In this document: piece by piece, positions 1 to 6,307 of the stretch
How the letters are laid out: each line of letters starts with the position of its first letter
Numbering within the stretch: position 1 is the first letter of the stretch
Assembly: GCA_035651595.1 (NCBI GenBank)
Contig: DASRFJ010000075.1
Location: forward strand, 1 to 10,206
Direction: 5' to 3'
Source: JAFARZ01 sp035651595
GTDB lineage: Bacteria > Actinomycetota > Actinomycetes > Streptosporangiales > Streptosporangiaceae
Length of the DNA stretch: 10,206 nucleotides
Program-made: the position numbers and the translations under genes
Notes under the pieces: model-generated
Databases searched by the model: none
Told to the model about the DNA's origin: nothing
What the model saw: only the letters and a program-made list of their open reading frames with translations

Positions 1-938
1 ATCTTCACGAGCTCCGGATGCAGCCCGTGGACGTTCGCCTCGAAGCAGGCCTGCTCGCCGGCCTGGACGATCTGCTCCTCGATCTGGGCCTTGGACTGGT
101 AGTACATCTCCTCGATCCGCGAGGGATGGATGCGGCCGTCGGCGATCTGGCTCTCGATCGTCAGGCGCGCGATCTCGCGGCGGACGCCGTCGAAGGCCGA
201 CAGCACGACGGCCTGCGGGGTGTCGTCGATGATGACGTCGACGCCCGTGAGGTTCTCGAGCGCGCGGATGTTACGGCCCTCGCGGCCGATGATGCGGCCC
301 TTCATCTCCTCGCCCGGCAGGTGCAGCACGGACACGACCGACTCGCTGGTCTGCTCCGCGGCCACCCGCTGGATCGCGAGCGTGACGATCTCGCGCGCTC
401 GCTTGTCGCCTTCGGCCCGCGCGTGCTGCTCGATGTCGCGGACGGTGAGGGCCGCCTCGCGCTTGGCCTGGTTCTCGATGGTCGCGACCAGCTCGGATCT
501 GGCCTGTTCGGCGGTCATGCCGGAGATGCGCTCCAGCTCCTTGCGGTTCGCGGTCTCGGCGACGTCCAGCTCGTGCTTCAGATCATCGAGTGCCGTGGAC
601 CTGGCCTCGATCCGGCGCAGCTCGCCGTCCAGGCGCTGCTCGCGGTCGGCCAGGCGAAGCTCGCGGCGCTCCAGGTCGCCTCTGAGCTCACGGACTTCGT
701 CCTTGACCGCGCGGATTTCCTCCTCGACCTCGCGACGGCCTTGGGCGGCCTGCTCTGCCTCGGTCTTGGCGCGCTGGACGATGCCCTGTGCCTCGTGCTC
801 GGCGCGGGCGCGGATCTGGTCGGCTTCTCTCGCGGCCTTGACGGAGGGGCGGCGGACGGCGATCACCGTGATGACCGCGGCGGCCACCAGAGCCAGAACC
901 CCGATCACCATGAACGCGAGCGACAAACCGCTGCTCAC
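1..938 (-). CDS. rny: Ribonuclease Y, N-terminal part (runs off left edge)
   Basis: Membrane-anchored endoribonuclease that starts mRNA decay. The 312 residues present show an N-terminal membrane helix (about residues 5-28), a long charged coiled coil (about 33-190) and a KH RNA-binding domain with the GRIIGREGRNIRALE signature (about 214-228) followed by TGVDVIIDDTP. The last visible stretch, HGLHPELVK, leads into the HD catalytic domain, which lies outside the window. The start is GTG at 938: GGGG ends five bases upstream of it, whereas the in-frame GTG two codons earlier abuts that purine run. About 340 bases separate it from recX, so it probably has its own promoter (see 1146-1174). Family identity is very secure; the roles are family knowledge. 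Confidence 0.95.
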   Translation of the reverse strand, partial: MSSGLSLAFMVIGVLALVAAAVITVIAVRRPSVKAAREADQIRARAEHEAQGIVQRAKTEAEQAAQGRREVEEEIRAVKDEVRELRGDLERRELRLADREQRLDGELRRIEARSTALDDLKHELDVAETANRKELERISGMTAEQARSELVATIENQAKREAALTVRDIEQHARAEGDKRAREIVTLAIQRVAAEQTSESVVSVLHLPGEEMKGRIIGREGRNIRALENLTGVDVIIDDTPQAVVLSAFDGVRREIARLTIESQIADGRIHPSRIEEMYYQSKAQIEEQIVQAGEQACFEANVHGLHPELVK

Positions 939-1279
939 CGTCACCCCTTTCCGTTCATGGCCCGCGGGGCACCCTGTGTTCTGTTACGTTCGCGCTCAGG
1001 GGAACATGCCCGGGAGCGCGAGGGCGGTACACCGGGGATGCTGTCTCGGTTCGGTGACGGCTGTTGCGCCGGCTACCGGCCGTGCTGGTTGCGGCCTCTC
1101 TCTGGTGATGCTGTGTGCTGTGTGGGACAACATCCCGCTGCCGCGAGGTTAAGGCTTGATCACGTTTTAATCAAGCAAAGTATGCGGTATCCGCGTTAAA
1201 CGACCATAAACGCGCGAAAGCTCCGTTACATTGAGCTACAAATGGCCCTGTCACCCGGGCTGCTCGTCGGAAAACGGAG
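939..1279. other. rny-recX intergenic region / probable rny leader
   Basis: Gap of 341 bases with no convincing gene. The half next to recX (about 1150-1240) is clearly AT-richer than its surroundings and holds a candidate minus-strand promoter. The half next to rny is GC-rich and would form a leader of about 200 nt. That leader contains a small perfect hairpin, GCCGG-cta-CCGGC, at 1068-1080. A short minus-strand frame of 45 codons (996-1133) is present but has no family features. Confidence 0.6.
1146..1174 (-). promoter_or_regulatory. Candidate promoter for rny with embedded inverted repeat
   Basis: On the minus strand TTGATT (1174-1169) is followed by exactly 17 bases and TAACCT (1151-1146), a reasonable housekeeping-sigma match (TTGA at -35, TANNNT at -10). 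A perfect 7-bp inverted repeat, GCTTGAT / ATCAAGC (1154-1160 and 1170-1176, 9-base spacer), overlaps the -35 and spacer and could be an operator. The site lies about 210 bases upstream of the rny start. No other strong candidate was seen in this gap. Confidence 0.4.
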
Positions 1280-1295
1280 CTACTCGTCGGGAAAG
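1259..1295. repeat. Short tandem duplication at the recX stop
   Basis: GCTGCTCGTCGGAAAA (1259-1274) and GCTACTCGTCGGGAAA (1279-1294) match at 14 of 16 positions with a 20-base period. The second copy contains the recX stop codon (CTA on the plus strand). The first copy lies just downstream of the gene and reads GCA where the stop was. It looks like a local duplication of the recX tail. Confidence 0.5.
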
Positions 1296-1837
1296 TCGCC
1301 GAACTCCGTGCCTTCGGCCTCCATCGCCTCGCGGATCAGCCGGAAGGCGAGTCCGGCCGGGTATCCCTTGCGGGCGAGCAGGCCGGCGACCTTGCGGACC
1401 CTCGTGGCGGCCGGCTGCCCGCGGGTGGCGGCGAGCTTACGCTCGGTGAGGCGGCGGGCGGTTTCTGTCTCCTGCTCCGGATCGAGGGTGTCGACCGCCA
1501 TATCGATGTCGTCGGCGGCCACGCCGCGCTGGCGGAGCTCTTGCTGGAGGTTACGCAGGGACAGGCCGCGGGCGTAGTGGCGGGACTCGACCCACGCCTT
1601 CGCGAACGCGGCATCGTCAATCAGGCGGGCGTCGCTGAGCGTGTTGAGGACGTCGTCCGCGGCGTCCTCGGGCACGCCGCGGCGATGCATAGCGTCGGCC
1701 AGCTGCGCGCGGGTGCGCGGCTCGACCGTCAGCAGGCGCAGGCAGATCTGGCGGCCGGCGGCGCGCCAAGCCTCGGGGGTGCGGTCCGGGCCTTTCTGGC
1801 TCTTGGGCTCGGACCGCTCCCCGCTGTACCCGGGCAC
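1280..1837 (-). CDS. recX: RecX, regulator of RecA
   Basis: Binds RecA filaments and modulates recombinase and coprotease activity. The 185-residue all-helical protein has a short polar N-terminus (about 22 residues) followed by the RecX three-helix repeats: a PEAWRAAGRQICLRLLTVEP start, then a segment with LSDARLIDDAAFAKAWVESR and RGLSLRNLQQELRQRGV, and a C-terminal RKVAGLLARKGYPAGLAFRLIREAM repeat. The GTG start at 1837 is 6 bases after the recA stop, with no clear Shine-Dalgarno, so translation is probably coupled to recA. The recA-recX pair is the standard actinobacterial arrangement. The exact start is less certain than the gene, because the first 20 residues are outside the conserved domain. 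Confidence 0.93.
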   Translation of the reverse strand: MPGYSGERSEPKSQKGPDRTPEAWRAAGRQICLRLLTVEPRTRAQLADAMHRRGVPEDAADDVLNTLSDARLIDDAAFAKAWVESRHYARGLSLRNLQQELRQRGVAADDIDMAVDTLDPEQETETARRLTERKLAATRGQPAATRVRKVAGLLARKGYPAGLAFRLIREAMEAEGTEFGDFPDE

Positions 1838-1843
1838 CGGTGG

Positions 1844-2929
1844 TTACGCCAGCGGTCCTGGCTTGACCGGCACGACGGCCTCTGCGGCAGCGTCCGCGTC
1901 GAGGCGCGGGCCGATGCCGAGCTTCTCCTTGATCCGCTTCTCGATCTCGTTGGACAGGTCCGGGTTCTCGCGCAGGTATTTGCGCGCGTTCTCCTTGCCC
2001 TGGCCGAGCTGGTCGCCGTCGTAGGTGTACCAGGCGCCGGACTTGCGCACGATGCCCTGCTCGACGCCGAGGTCGATGAGGCTGCCCTCGCGGCTGATCC
2101 CGATGCCGTACAGGATGTCGAACTCGGCGACCTTGAACGGCGGCGACATCTTGTTCTTGACCACCTTGACGCGGGTCCTGCTGCCGACCGCGTCCGTGCC
2201 GTCCTTGAGCGTCTCGATCCGGCGCACATCCAGGCGGACCGAGGCATAGAACTTGAGCGCCTTACCGCCGGTGGTCGTTTCGGGAGAGCCGAACATGACG
2301 CCGATCTTCTCTCGCAGCTGGTTGATGAAGATCGCGGTGGTCTTCGTCTGGTTCAGCGCGCCGGCGACCTTGCGAAGGGCCTGCGACATCAGCCGTGCCT
2401 GGAGACCGACGTGGCTGTCGCCCATCTCGCCCTCGATTTCCGCCTTCGGCACGAGGGCGGCGACCGAGTCGATGACGACGATGTCGATGGCGCCGGAGCG
2501 GATCAGCATGTCCGCGATCTCCAGCGCCTGCTCGCCGGTGTCCGGCTGCGAGACGAGCAGGGCGTCGGTGTCGACGCCGAGCTTCTTCGCGTAGTCGGGG
2601 TCGAGCGCGTGCTCCGCGTCGATGAACGCCGCGATGCCGCCCGCCTTCTGCGCGTTCGCGACGGCGTGCAGCGCCAGTGACGTCTTCCCGCTGCTCTCCG
2701 GTCCGTATATCTCCACGATGCGCCCGCGCGGGAGGCCGCCGAGGCCGAGCGCGACGTCGAGCGCGATCGACCCGGTCGGGATGATCTCGACCGGGACCCG
2801 CGTCTCCTCCCCCAGACGCATGACCGAGCCCTTGCCAAACTGGCGCTCGATCTGGGCCAGCGCGGTCTCCAGGGCCTTATCCCTGTCGCCCGCCCGCTCC
2901 AGGCTAGGCTTGCTGCTGCTTGCTGCCAT
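1844..2929 (-). CDS. recA: RecA recombinase
   Basis: ATP-dependent strand-exchange protein of homologous recombination and coprotease for LexA in the SOS response. The 361 residues have the full RecA layout: an N-terminal oligomerisation segment (IERQFGKGSVMRLGE, about 28-42), Walker A GPESSGKT (76-83), the AFIDAEHALDP segment carrying the catalytic Glu (about 106), Walker B VVIDSVAAL (151-159), the FINQLREKIGVMFG L2 region (201-214) and a variable tail. No intein interrupts it. The start is ATG 2929, preceded by GGGAG six bases upstream; a 31-codon in-frame extension upstream is GC-rich and not conserved-looking. The upstream region carries both an SOS box and a RecA-NDp-like promoter. Confidence 0.98.
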   Translation of the reverse strand: MAASSSKPSLERAGDRDKALETALAQIERQFGKGSVMRLGEETRVPVEIIPTGSIALDVALGLGGLPRGRIVEIYGPESSGKTSLALHAVANAQKAGGIAAFIDAEHALDPDYAKKLGVDTDALLVSQPDTGEQALEIADMLIRSGAIDIVVIDSVAALVPKAEIEGEMGDSHVGLQARLMSQALRKVAGALNQTKTTAIFINQLREKIGVMFGSPETTTGGKALKFYASVRLDVRRIETLKDGTDAVGSRTRVKVVKNKMSPPFKVAEFDILYGIGISREGSLIDLGVEQGIVRKSGAWYTYDGDQLGQGKENARKYLRENPDLSNEIEKRIKEKLGIGPRLDADAAAEAVVPVKPGPLA

Positions 2930-3034
2930 GAGGACTCCCTGCCGGGGTTCAGGGGCCTGCGGGCTCCTCCCGCACCGGCCCAGGTCGTCATGTATTGCTA
3001 TCCCGCCGCCACCCTCCGGCAACGGTCACGAGCC

Positions 3035-3057
3035 ACGGTACGCGGCACCTCTGACAT
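3035..3057 (-). promoter_or_regulatory. RecA-NDp-type (LexA-independent) promoter for recA
   Basis: The minus strand reads ATGTCAGAGGT, then six bases, then TACCGT. I recall the actinobacterial RecA-NDp class as TTGTCAGTGGC-N6-TAGNNT. The spacing matches exactly, and 8 of 11 bases of the first block plus the TA...T of the -10 agree. This class drives LexA-independent DNA-damage induction in mycobacteria, where ClpR activates it. It lies about 105-130 bases upstream of recA, between the SOS promoter and the gene. Confidence 0.6.
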
Positions 3058-3067
3058 TTTCAGGGGT

Positions 3068-3085
3068 CCGGGGATCGCTCCCCGG
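3068..3085. repeat. GC-rich hairpin in the recA leader
   Basis: Perfect inverted repeat with 7-bp arms, CCGGGGA and TCCCCGG, around a 4-base loop. It sits between the SOS promoter and the RecA-NDp-like promoter, so only the distal transcript would carry it. On the minus strand a GGGTCC upstream (about 3101-3106) can pair with the GGACCC that overlaps the hairpin's 3' arm, giving a competing fold. No T tract follows, so it is not a classical terminator. Confidence 0.55.
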
Positions 3086-3138
3086 GTTAACACTGCAGGG
3101 ACCCGTCGACAGCCCCGGAAATTATTCGCTACGTATCC

Positions 3139-3161
3139 ACCATAGAGGGAACGTGTATTCG
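3139..3161 (-). promoter_or_regulatory. SOS box (LexA site) and -10 of the distal recA promoter
   Basis: The minus strand reads CGAATACACGTTCC at 3161-3148. It matches the mycobacterial/actinobacterial SOS consensus CGAACRNRYGTTYC at 13 of 14 positions; only the fifth base differs. Four bases downstream is TATGGT (3144-3139), a TANNNT -10. LexA bound here would cover the -35/-10 spacer, as expected for repression. This places recA in the SOS regulon. Confidence 0.75.
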
Positions 3162-3206
3162 AGCACAGCCGACACGCCGATCAGGCGCGAGAATCCGCGA
3201 AAACCC

Positions 3207-3401
3207 TCAGCGGAGCCGCTCCGGCACGTCGAAGTCCGCGCAGACCGCCCGCCACACGGTCTTGGCGTCCACGCCGTCGGCCAGCGCCCGCTCCACCGTC
3301 CGCCCGCCGAGCGTGGCGAACACGTAGTCCTTGGCGAGGCTCTCCGCGTACGCCGACCCGAACTGCGCGTTCATCCGTTCCCAGAACTCCGTCAGCCGCA
3401 C
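3207..3401 (-). CDS. DUF3046 family small protein
   Basis: Small actinobacterial protein of unknown function, 64 residues, matching the family's usual length and its opening RLTEFWERM. The rest is a compact helical domain (SLAKDYVFATLGGRTVERALADG, then VWRAVCADFDVPERLR). The family is commonly found next to recA in actinobacteria, as here. The start is GTG 3401, which encodes the Met before RLTEFWERM. No useful Shine-Dalgarno precedes it, but a TAGCCT -10 ends seven bases upstream, so the mRNA is probably leaderless. The gene is followed by 277 bases of recA regulatory region. The family assignment is firm; no function is known to me. Confidence 0.9.
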   Translation of the reverse strand: MRLTEFWERMNAQFGSAYAESLAKDYVFATLGGRTVERALADGVDAKTVWRAVCADFDVPERLR

Positions 3402-3408
3402 GCCCGTC

Positions 3409-3414
3409 AGGCTA
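3409..3414 (-). promoter_or_regulatory. -10 element for a leaderless DUF3046 transcript
   Basis: TAGCCT on the minus strand (TANNNT) ends seven bases before the GTG start at 3401, so transcription should begin at or next to the start codon. No clear -35 is seen 17 bases further up. Leaderless mRNAs of this layout are common in actinobacteria. Confidence 0.45.
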
Positions 3415-3478
3415 CCCTTGCGCCGCCTTCTTCCCGGAAACCGGGGGCAAAGAGCTTGAGGAGATCGATTCGCGGGAA

Positions 3479-3487
3479 TTATCCACA
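3479..3487 (+). promoter_or_regulatory. Isolated perfect DnaA box
   Basis: TTATCCACA is the canonical DnaA 9-mer. It lies in the 160-base divergent spacer between the DUF3046 gene and the septum-formation-like gene. No second box was noticed nearby, so this is not an origin; it could be a DnaA-responsive regulatory or titration site, or chance. The same spacer contains a small hairpin, CCCGG-aaa-CCGGG, at 3433-3445. Confidence 0.4.
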
Positions 3488-3561
3488 ACGGTGTCGCGCT
3501 CCGGACAGAGCGCCGGCCATCGGGGGACCGGCCACGGCGGGACACCCTCGATGGAGGCCGG

Positions 3562-4050
3562 ATGACCGCGCCTGCGGACCCCGCGGAGCACCGGATGCAT
3601 CCCGTCGCCGTCGTCGTGATGACCATCGCCGTGCTCGCGGCCGCCGTCGCGGCGGCCGCCTACGTCACCCACGGGTTCAAACTGAGGACAAAGGTCGCAT
3701 ACCAGGTTCCCCCGGTCTTCGAGCTGCGGCCGGGCGACTGTTTTAATGGCCAGAACGACATCGGTGTCACCCCCAGGTCCTGCTCCTCCCCCCACCAGGC
3801 CGAAGTCTTCGCGACGTTCCGCGCCATCGGACCGTCGATCTGGCCAGGGGACATGGCGCTCCAGGCCCAGGCCGAGTCGGGCTGCTCGTCCCGGCTGGCC
3901 GGGTACATGAGCCCGGACCTGGCGCTCGACCAGGAGTTCGTCTACCCGGACGCGGTGGCCTGGCGGGCCGGTGTCCGGACCGTCGTCTGCGACGTGCGGT
4001 CGCAGGACGGCCCGATCACCGGCTCGGTCCGGCAGGCCGCCAGTTCTTAG
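3562..4050 (+). CDS. Single-pass membrane protein with septum-formation-like domain
   Basis: Protein of 162 residues with a short N-terminus (1-13), one hydrophobic membrane helix (about 15-36) and an extracytoplasmic domain. That domain has the pattern LRPGDCFN (55-62), then RSCSSPHQAEVFATF (72-86), and two later cysteines (108 and 143). Four cysteines around a GDC...C..PH.AEV core are typical of the actinobacterial Septum_form-type domain, whose biochemical role is unknown. The ATG at 3562 has GGAGG (3553-3557) four bases upstream. The gene ends convergently inside the neighbouring reductase gene (4-base overlap). The name should be taken as a domain label, not proof of a role in division. 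Confidence 0.8.
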   Translation: MTAPADPAEHRMHPVAVVVMTIAVLAAAVAAAAYVTHGFKLRTKVAYQVPPVFELRPGDCFNGQNDIGVTPRSCSSPHQAEVFATFRAIGPSIWPGDMALQAQAESGCSSRLAGYMSPDLALDQEFVYPDAVAWRAGVRTVVCDVRSQDGPITGSVRQAASS

Positions 4051-4589
4051 CTGGCCTTGGCGTACGTGAGGTGAACGACGCCGGTGTCGAACGTTTCCGA
4101 GCCGACCAGCGCCAGCTTCAGCTTGCCGTCTTCGCCCCGGAATAGCCGCTTGCCGGAGCCGATCACCACGGGGAAGACGAGCAGGTGCAGCTCGTCCAGC
4201 AGGCCCTCGCGGAGCAGCGCGGCGACCAGGGTCGCGCTGCCGGTCATGCCGATGTTCTTGCCCGGCCGCTGCTTCAGCTCGGTGATCTCGGCCAGGTAGC
4301 GGTCGCGCGGGATCAGCGTGGTGTTCTGCCAGTCCGCGGACTTCAGCGAGCCGGACACGACGCACTTGGCGTTCCCGTTCATGGCGTCCGCCATGTCGCC
4401 GGTCTGCTGCGGCCAGTAGGCGGCGAACTCGTCATAGGTGACCCGGCCGAGCAGCATCATGTCCTGCTCCGCGATCATGCCGCCGACCGCTTGCCCGACC
4501 TGGGCGTTGAAGTACTCCCCCGTCCACTCGTTGGGGTTCTCGATGACGCCGTCCAGCGAAACGAACAGGCCCGATACGATCTTCCTCAT
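4047..4589 (-). CDS. Dihydrofolate reductase family protein (RibD C-terminal-like)
   Basis: Stand-alone reductase-fold protein of 180 residues, likely NADPH-dependent and cytoplasmic, substrate unknown. Family marks are the opening MRKIVSGLFVSLDGVIENP, MMLLGRVTYDEFAAYWP (44-60), a GMTGSATLVAALLREGLLDEL nucleotide-binding stretch (114-134) and PVVIGSGKRLF (140-150). The ATG at 4589 has GGGAG about six bases upstream. It is divergent from the DGPF-ECF42 pair with a 99-base shared spacer. Such small reductases are frequent near ECF42 loci, so it may be part of the same response; that link is inference. Its stop overlaps the convergent gene by 4 bases. Confidence 0.88.
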   Translation of the reverse strand: MRKIVSGLFVSLDGVIENPNEWTGEYFNAQVGQAVGGMIAEQDMMLLGRVTYDEFAAYWPQQTGDMADAMNGNAKCVVSGSLKSADWQNTTLIPRDRYLAEITELKQRPGKNIGMTGSATLVAALLREGLLDELHLLVFPVVIGSGKRLFRGEDGKLKLALVGSETFDTGVVHLTYAKAS

Positions 4590-4688
4590 GGCTGTCTCCC
4601 TGTGTCGCGATTTGTCTTGCTGCTTGGGCTTCGAACGGGGATGGCTCGGATGGACACTTGTCGTTCGGAAAGATTTGAGGAATTTTCT
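4590..4688. promoter_or_regulatory. Divergent promoter region of reductase and DGPF-ECF42 genes
   Basis: This 99-base spacer must hold promoters for both directions. On the minus strand TGTCCA (4656-4651), 17 bases, CGAAG (4633-4629) resembles the ECF42 target pattern as I recall it (TGTCGA at -35, CGA/TC at -10). It would start reductase transcription close to its start codon. On the plus strand a TGTCGT (4659-4664) has no matching -10 at the right distance. Small inverted elements CGAAC (4632-4636) and GTTCG (4663-4667) flank the middle. Confidence 0.3.
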
Positions 4689-5015
4689 ATGCGCTTCCTC
4701 ATGACCACCAACGGCGGCGGCCCGCCGCCGGATGACCAGCTGTACGCGGACATGGCGAAGCTGGTGGAGGAGATGACCAGGGCGGGCGTGCTGCTGGCGG
4801 CCGGCGGCCTGGACCGGGGCACGCACGTCACGGCGTCCGGCGGGCAGATGACGCTGACCGACGGACCGTACACCGAGTCCAAGGAGGTCATCGTCAGCTT
4901 CGCGCTCATCGAGGTCAGGTCGAAGGACGAGGCGCTGGAAGTGGCACGGCGGTTCTGGCAGCTCGTCGGTGAGGGCGAGGGCGACATTCGCCAGGTGTTC
5001 GGCCCCGGGGAGTGA
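4689..5015 (+). CDS. YCII-related (DGPF domain) protein
   Basis: Small cytoplasmic alpha/beta protein of 108 residues from the YciI/DGPF family. It has the signature DGPYTESKEVI (58-68) and the C-terminal helix EALEVARRFWQLV. DGPF proteins typically sit beside ECF42 sigma factors and are regarded as their targets or partners; their biochemical role is unsettled. The start is ATG 4689 with GAGG about nine bases upstream. A longer in-frame extension to 4185 is only the shadow of the reductase gene. The stop TGA shares its last base with the sigma factor ATG, so the two are translationally coupled. Confidence 0.9.
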   Translation: MRFLMTTNGGGPPPDDQLYADMAKLVEEMTRAGVLLAAGGLDRGTHVTASGGQMTLTDGPYTESKEVIVSFALIEVRSKDEALEVARRFWQLVGEGEGDIRQVFGPGE

Positions 5016-6307
5016 TGGGCGACCCGGCGGCGCACCGTGCGATAGAGGCCGTGTGGCGGATCGAGTCGGCGCGGATCATCGCCGGCCTGACCGGGCTGGT
5101 CAGGGACGTGGGGCTGGCCGAGGAGCTGGCCCAGGACGCGCTGGTCGCCGCCCTCGAGCAGTGGCCCGCCGACGGCATCCCGCCGAACCCGGGCGGCTGG
5201 CTCATGGTCACCGCGAAGCACCGGGCGATCGACCGGATCCGCCGCAACGAGCGGCTGCGCGAGAAGCTGGGCCAGCTCGGCCGGGAACTGGAGATCCAGT
5301 CTGCCCCCGACGAGTTCGAGGCGGTGCTCGATTCCGAGGCGATCAACGACGACCTGCTGCGGCTGATGTTCATCTCGTGCCACCCGGTGCTGTCCACCCC
5401 CGCTCGGATCGCGCTCACCCTGCGGCTGCTCGGCGGCTTGACGACCGAGGAGATCGCCCGCGGGTTCCTCGCCGCGGAGCCGACGATCGCCAAGCGGATC
5501 GTCCGCGCGAAGCAGACGCTGGCCGACAAGCGGGCGCGGTTCGAGGTGCCGCCCCCGGCGGAGCGGCAGGCCCGGCTGGCCTCGGTGCTCGAGGTGCTCT
5601 ACCTGATCTTCAACGAGGGTTATTCCGCGATGGCGGGCGACGACTGGATGCGGCCCGCGCTGTGTCACGAGGCGCTGCGCCTGGGCCGGGTTCTCGCCGG
5701 GCTGATGCCGGACGAACCCGAGGTGCACGGCCTGGTCGCGCTGATGGAGATCCAGGCGTCGCGGATGCGGGCCCGGCTGAGCCAGGACGGACTGCCGGTA
5801 CCGCTGCTGGAGCAGAACCGCGGCCGCTGGGACCAGCTGCTGATCCGGCGCGGCTTCGCCGCGCTGCTGCGCGCCCAGTCGGCGTCACCGGGTCCCTATG
5901 TGCTCCAGGCCGCGATCGCGGCGTGTCACGCCCGGGCACGCACCGCGTCGGAGACCGACTGGGGCGCAATCGCGGCGCTGTACGACCGGCTGGCGATGGC
6001 GGCGCCCTCCCCCGTGGTCGAGCTGAACCGGGCCGTCGCGGTCGCGATGGCAGAGGGCCCGGAGCGTGGCCTGGAAATCGTGGACCAGCTGGCCGCGGCG
6101 CCCGCGCTGGCCGGCTATCACCATCTGCCCAGCGTGCGGGGCGATCTGCTGGCCCGGCTTGGCCGTCACGACGAGGCGGCCGCCGAGTTCCGCCGCGCCG
6201 CCGAACTCACCCGCAACGTGCCCGAACGCACGGTGCTGCTGCGCCGCGCGAATTCCCCTATGCTCGCCTGGGGGGAACAGGATGAGCGAGGACGCCCTAA
6301 CCCGTGA
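5015..6307 (+). CDS. ECF RNA polymerase sigma factor, ECF42 type with TPR extension
   Basis: Extracytoplasmic-function sigma factor of 430 residues. Region 2 is about residues 10-80 (AEELAQDALVAALEQWP, then PGGWLMVTAKHRAIDRIRR) and region 4 about 125-180 (ALTLRLLGGLTTEEIARGFL, then AKRIVRAKQTLADK). It is followed by the DUF6596 segment (FNEGYSAMAGDDW and on) and a C-terminal TPR-like domain ending near residue 410. ECF42 proteins lack a classical anti-sigma factor, and their C-terminal extension is thought to control activity; none is encoded here. ATG 5015 overlaps the DGPF stop (TGATG); a GTG at 5012 is an in-frame alternative. The last ~18 residues (after VLLRRA) look unconserved and overlap the promoter/RBS and start of the next gene. 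Confidence 0.93.
   Translation: MGDPAAHRAIEAVWRIESARIIAGLTGLVRDVGLAEELAQDALVAALEQWPADGIPPNPGGWLMVTAKHRAIDRIRRNERLREKLGQLGRELEIQSAPDEFEAVLDSEAINDDLLRLMFISCHPVLSTPARIALTLRLLGGLTTEEIARGFLAAEPTIAKRIVRAKQTLADKRARFEVPPPAERQARLASVLEVLYLIFNEGYSAMAGDDWMRPALCHEALRLGRVLAGLMPDEPEVHGLVALMEIQASRMRARLSQDGLPVPLLEQNRGRWDQLLIRRGFAALLRAQSASPGPYVLQAAIAACHARARTASETDWGAIAALYDRLAMAAPSPVVELNRAVAVAMAEGPERGLEIVDQLAAAPALAGYHHLPSVRGDLLARLGRHDEAAAEFRRAAELTRNVPERTVLLRRANSPMLAWGEQDERGRPNP
6259..6280 (+). promoter_or_regulatory. Candidate -10 and strong RBS for the repeat protein
   Basis: TATGCT (6259-6264) followed by a long purine run, GGGGGGAACAG (6270-6280), lies directly before the ATG at 6282, all inside the 3' end of the sigma gene. 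No convincing -35 is seen at 17-19 bases, so the promoter call is weak. The Shine-Dalgarno is strong. Confidence 0.35.

Noticed and set aside
996..1133. 45-codon minus-strand frame upstream of rny
   Set aside because: No Shine-Dalgarno, no family pattern and Arg/Pro/Ala-rich product; most likely leader sequence.
18..1199. Long plus-strand frames opposite rny, recX and recA
   Set aside because: High-GC shadow frames; the minus strand encodes clear RNase Y, RecX and RecA.
2930..3022. 31-codon N-terminal extension of RecA
   Set aside because: The residues do not resemble RecA, and the ATG at 2929 has a good GGGAG ribosome binding site.
3433..3445. CCCGG-aaa-CCGGG hairpin as a terminator
   Set aside because: Stem of only 5 bp with no T tract, located in a divergent promoter region where no gene ends.
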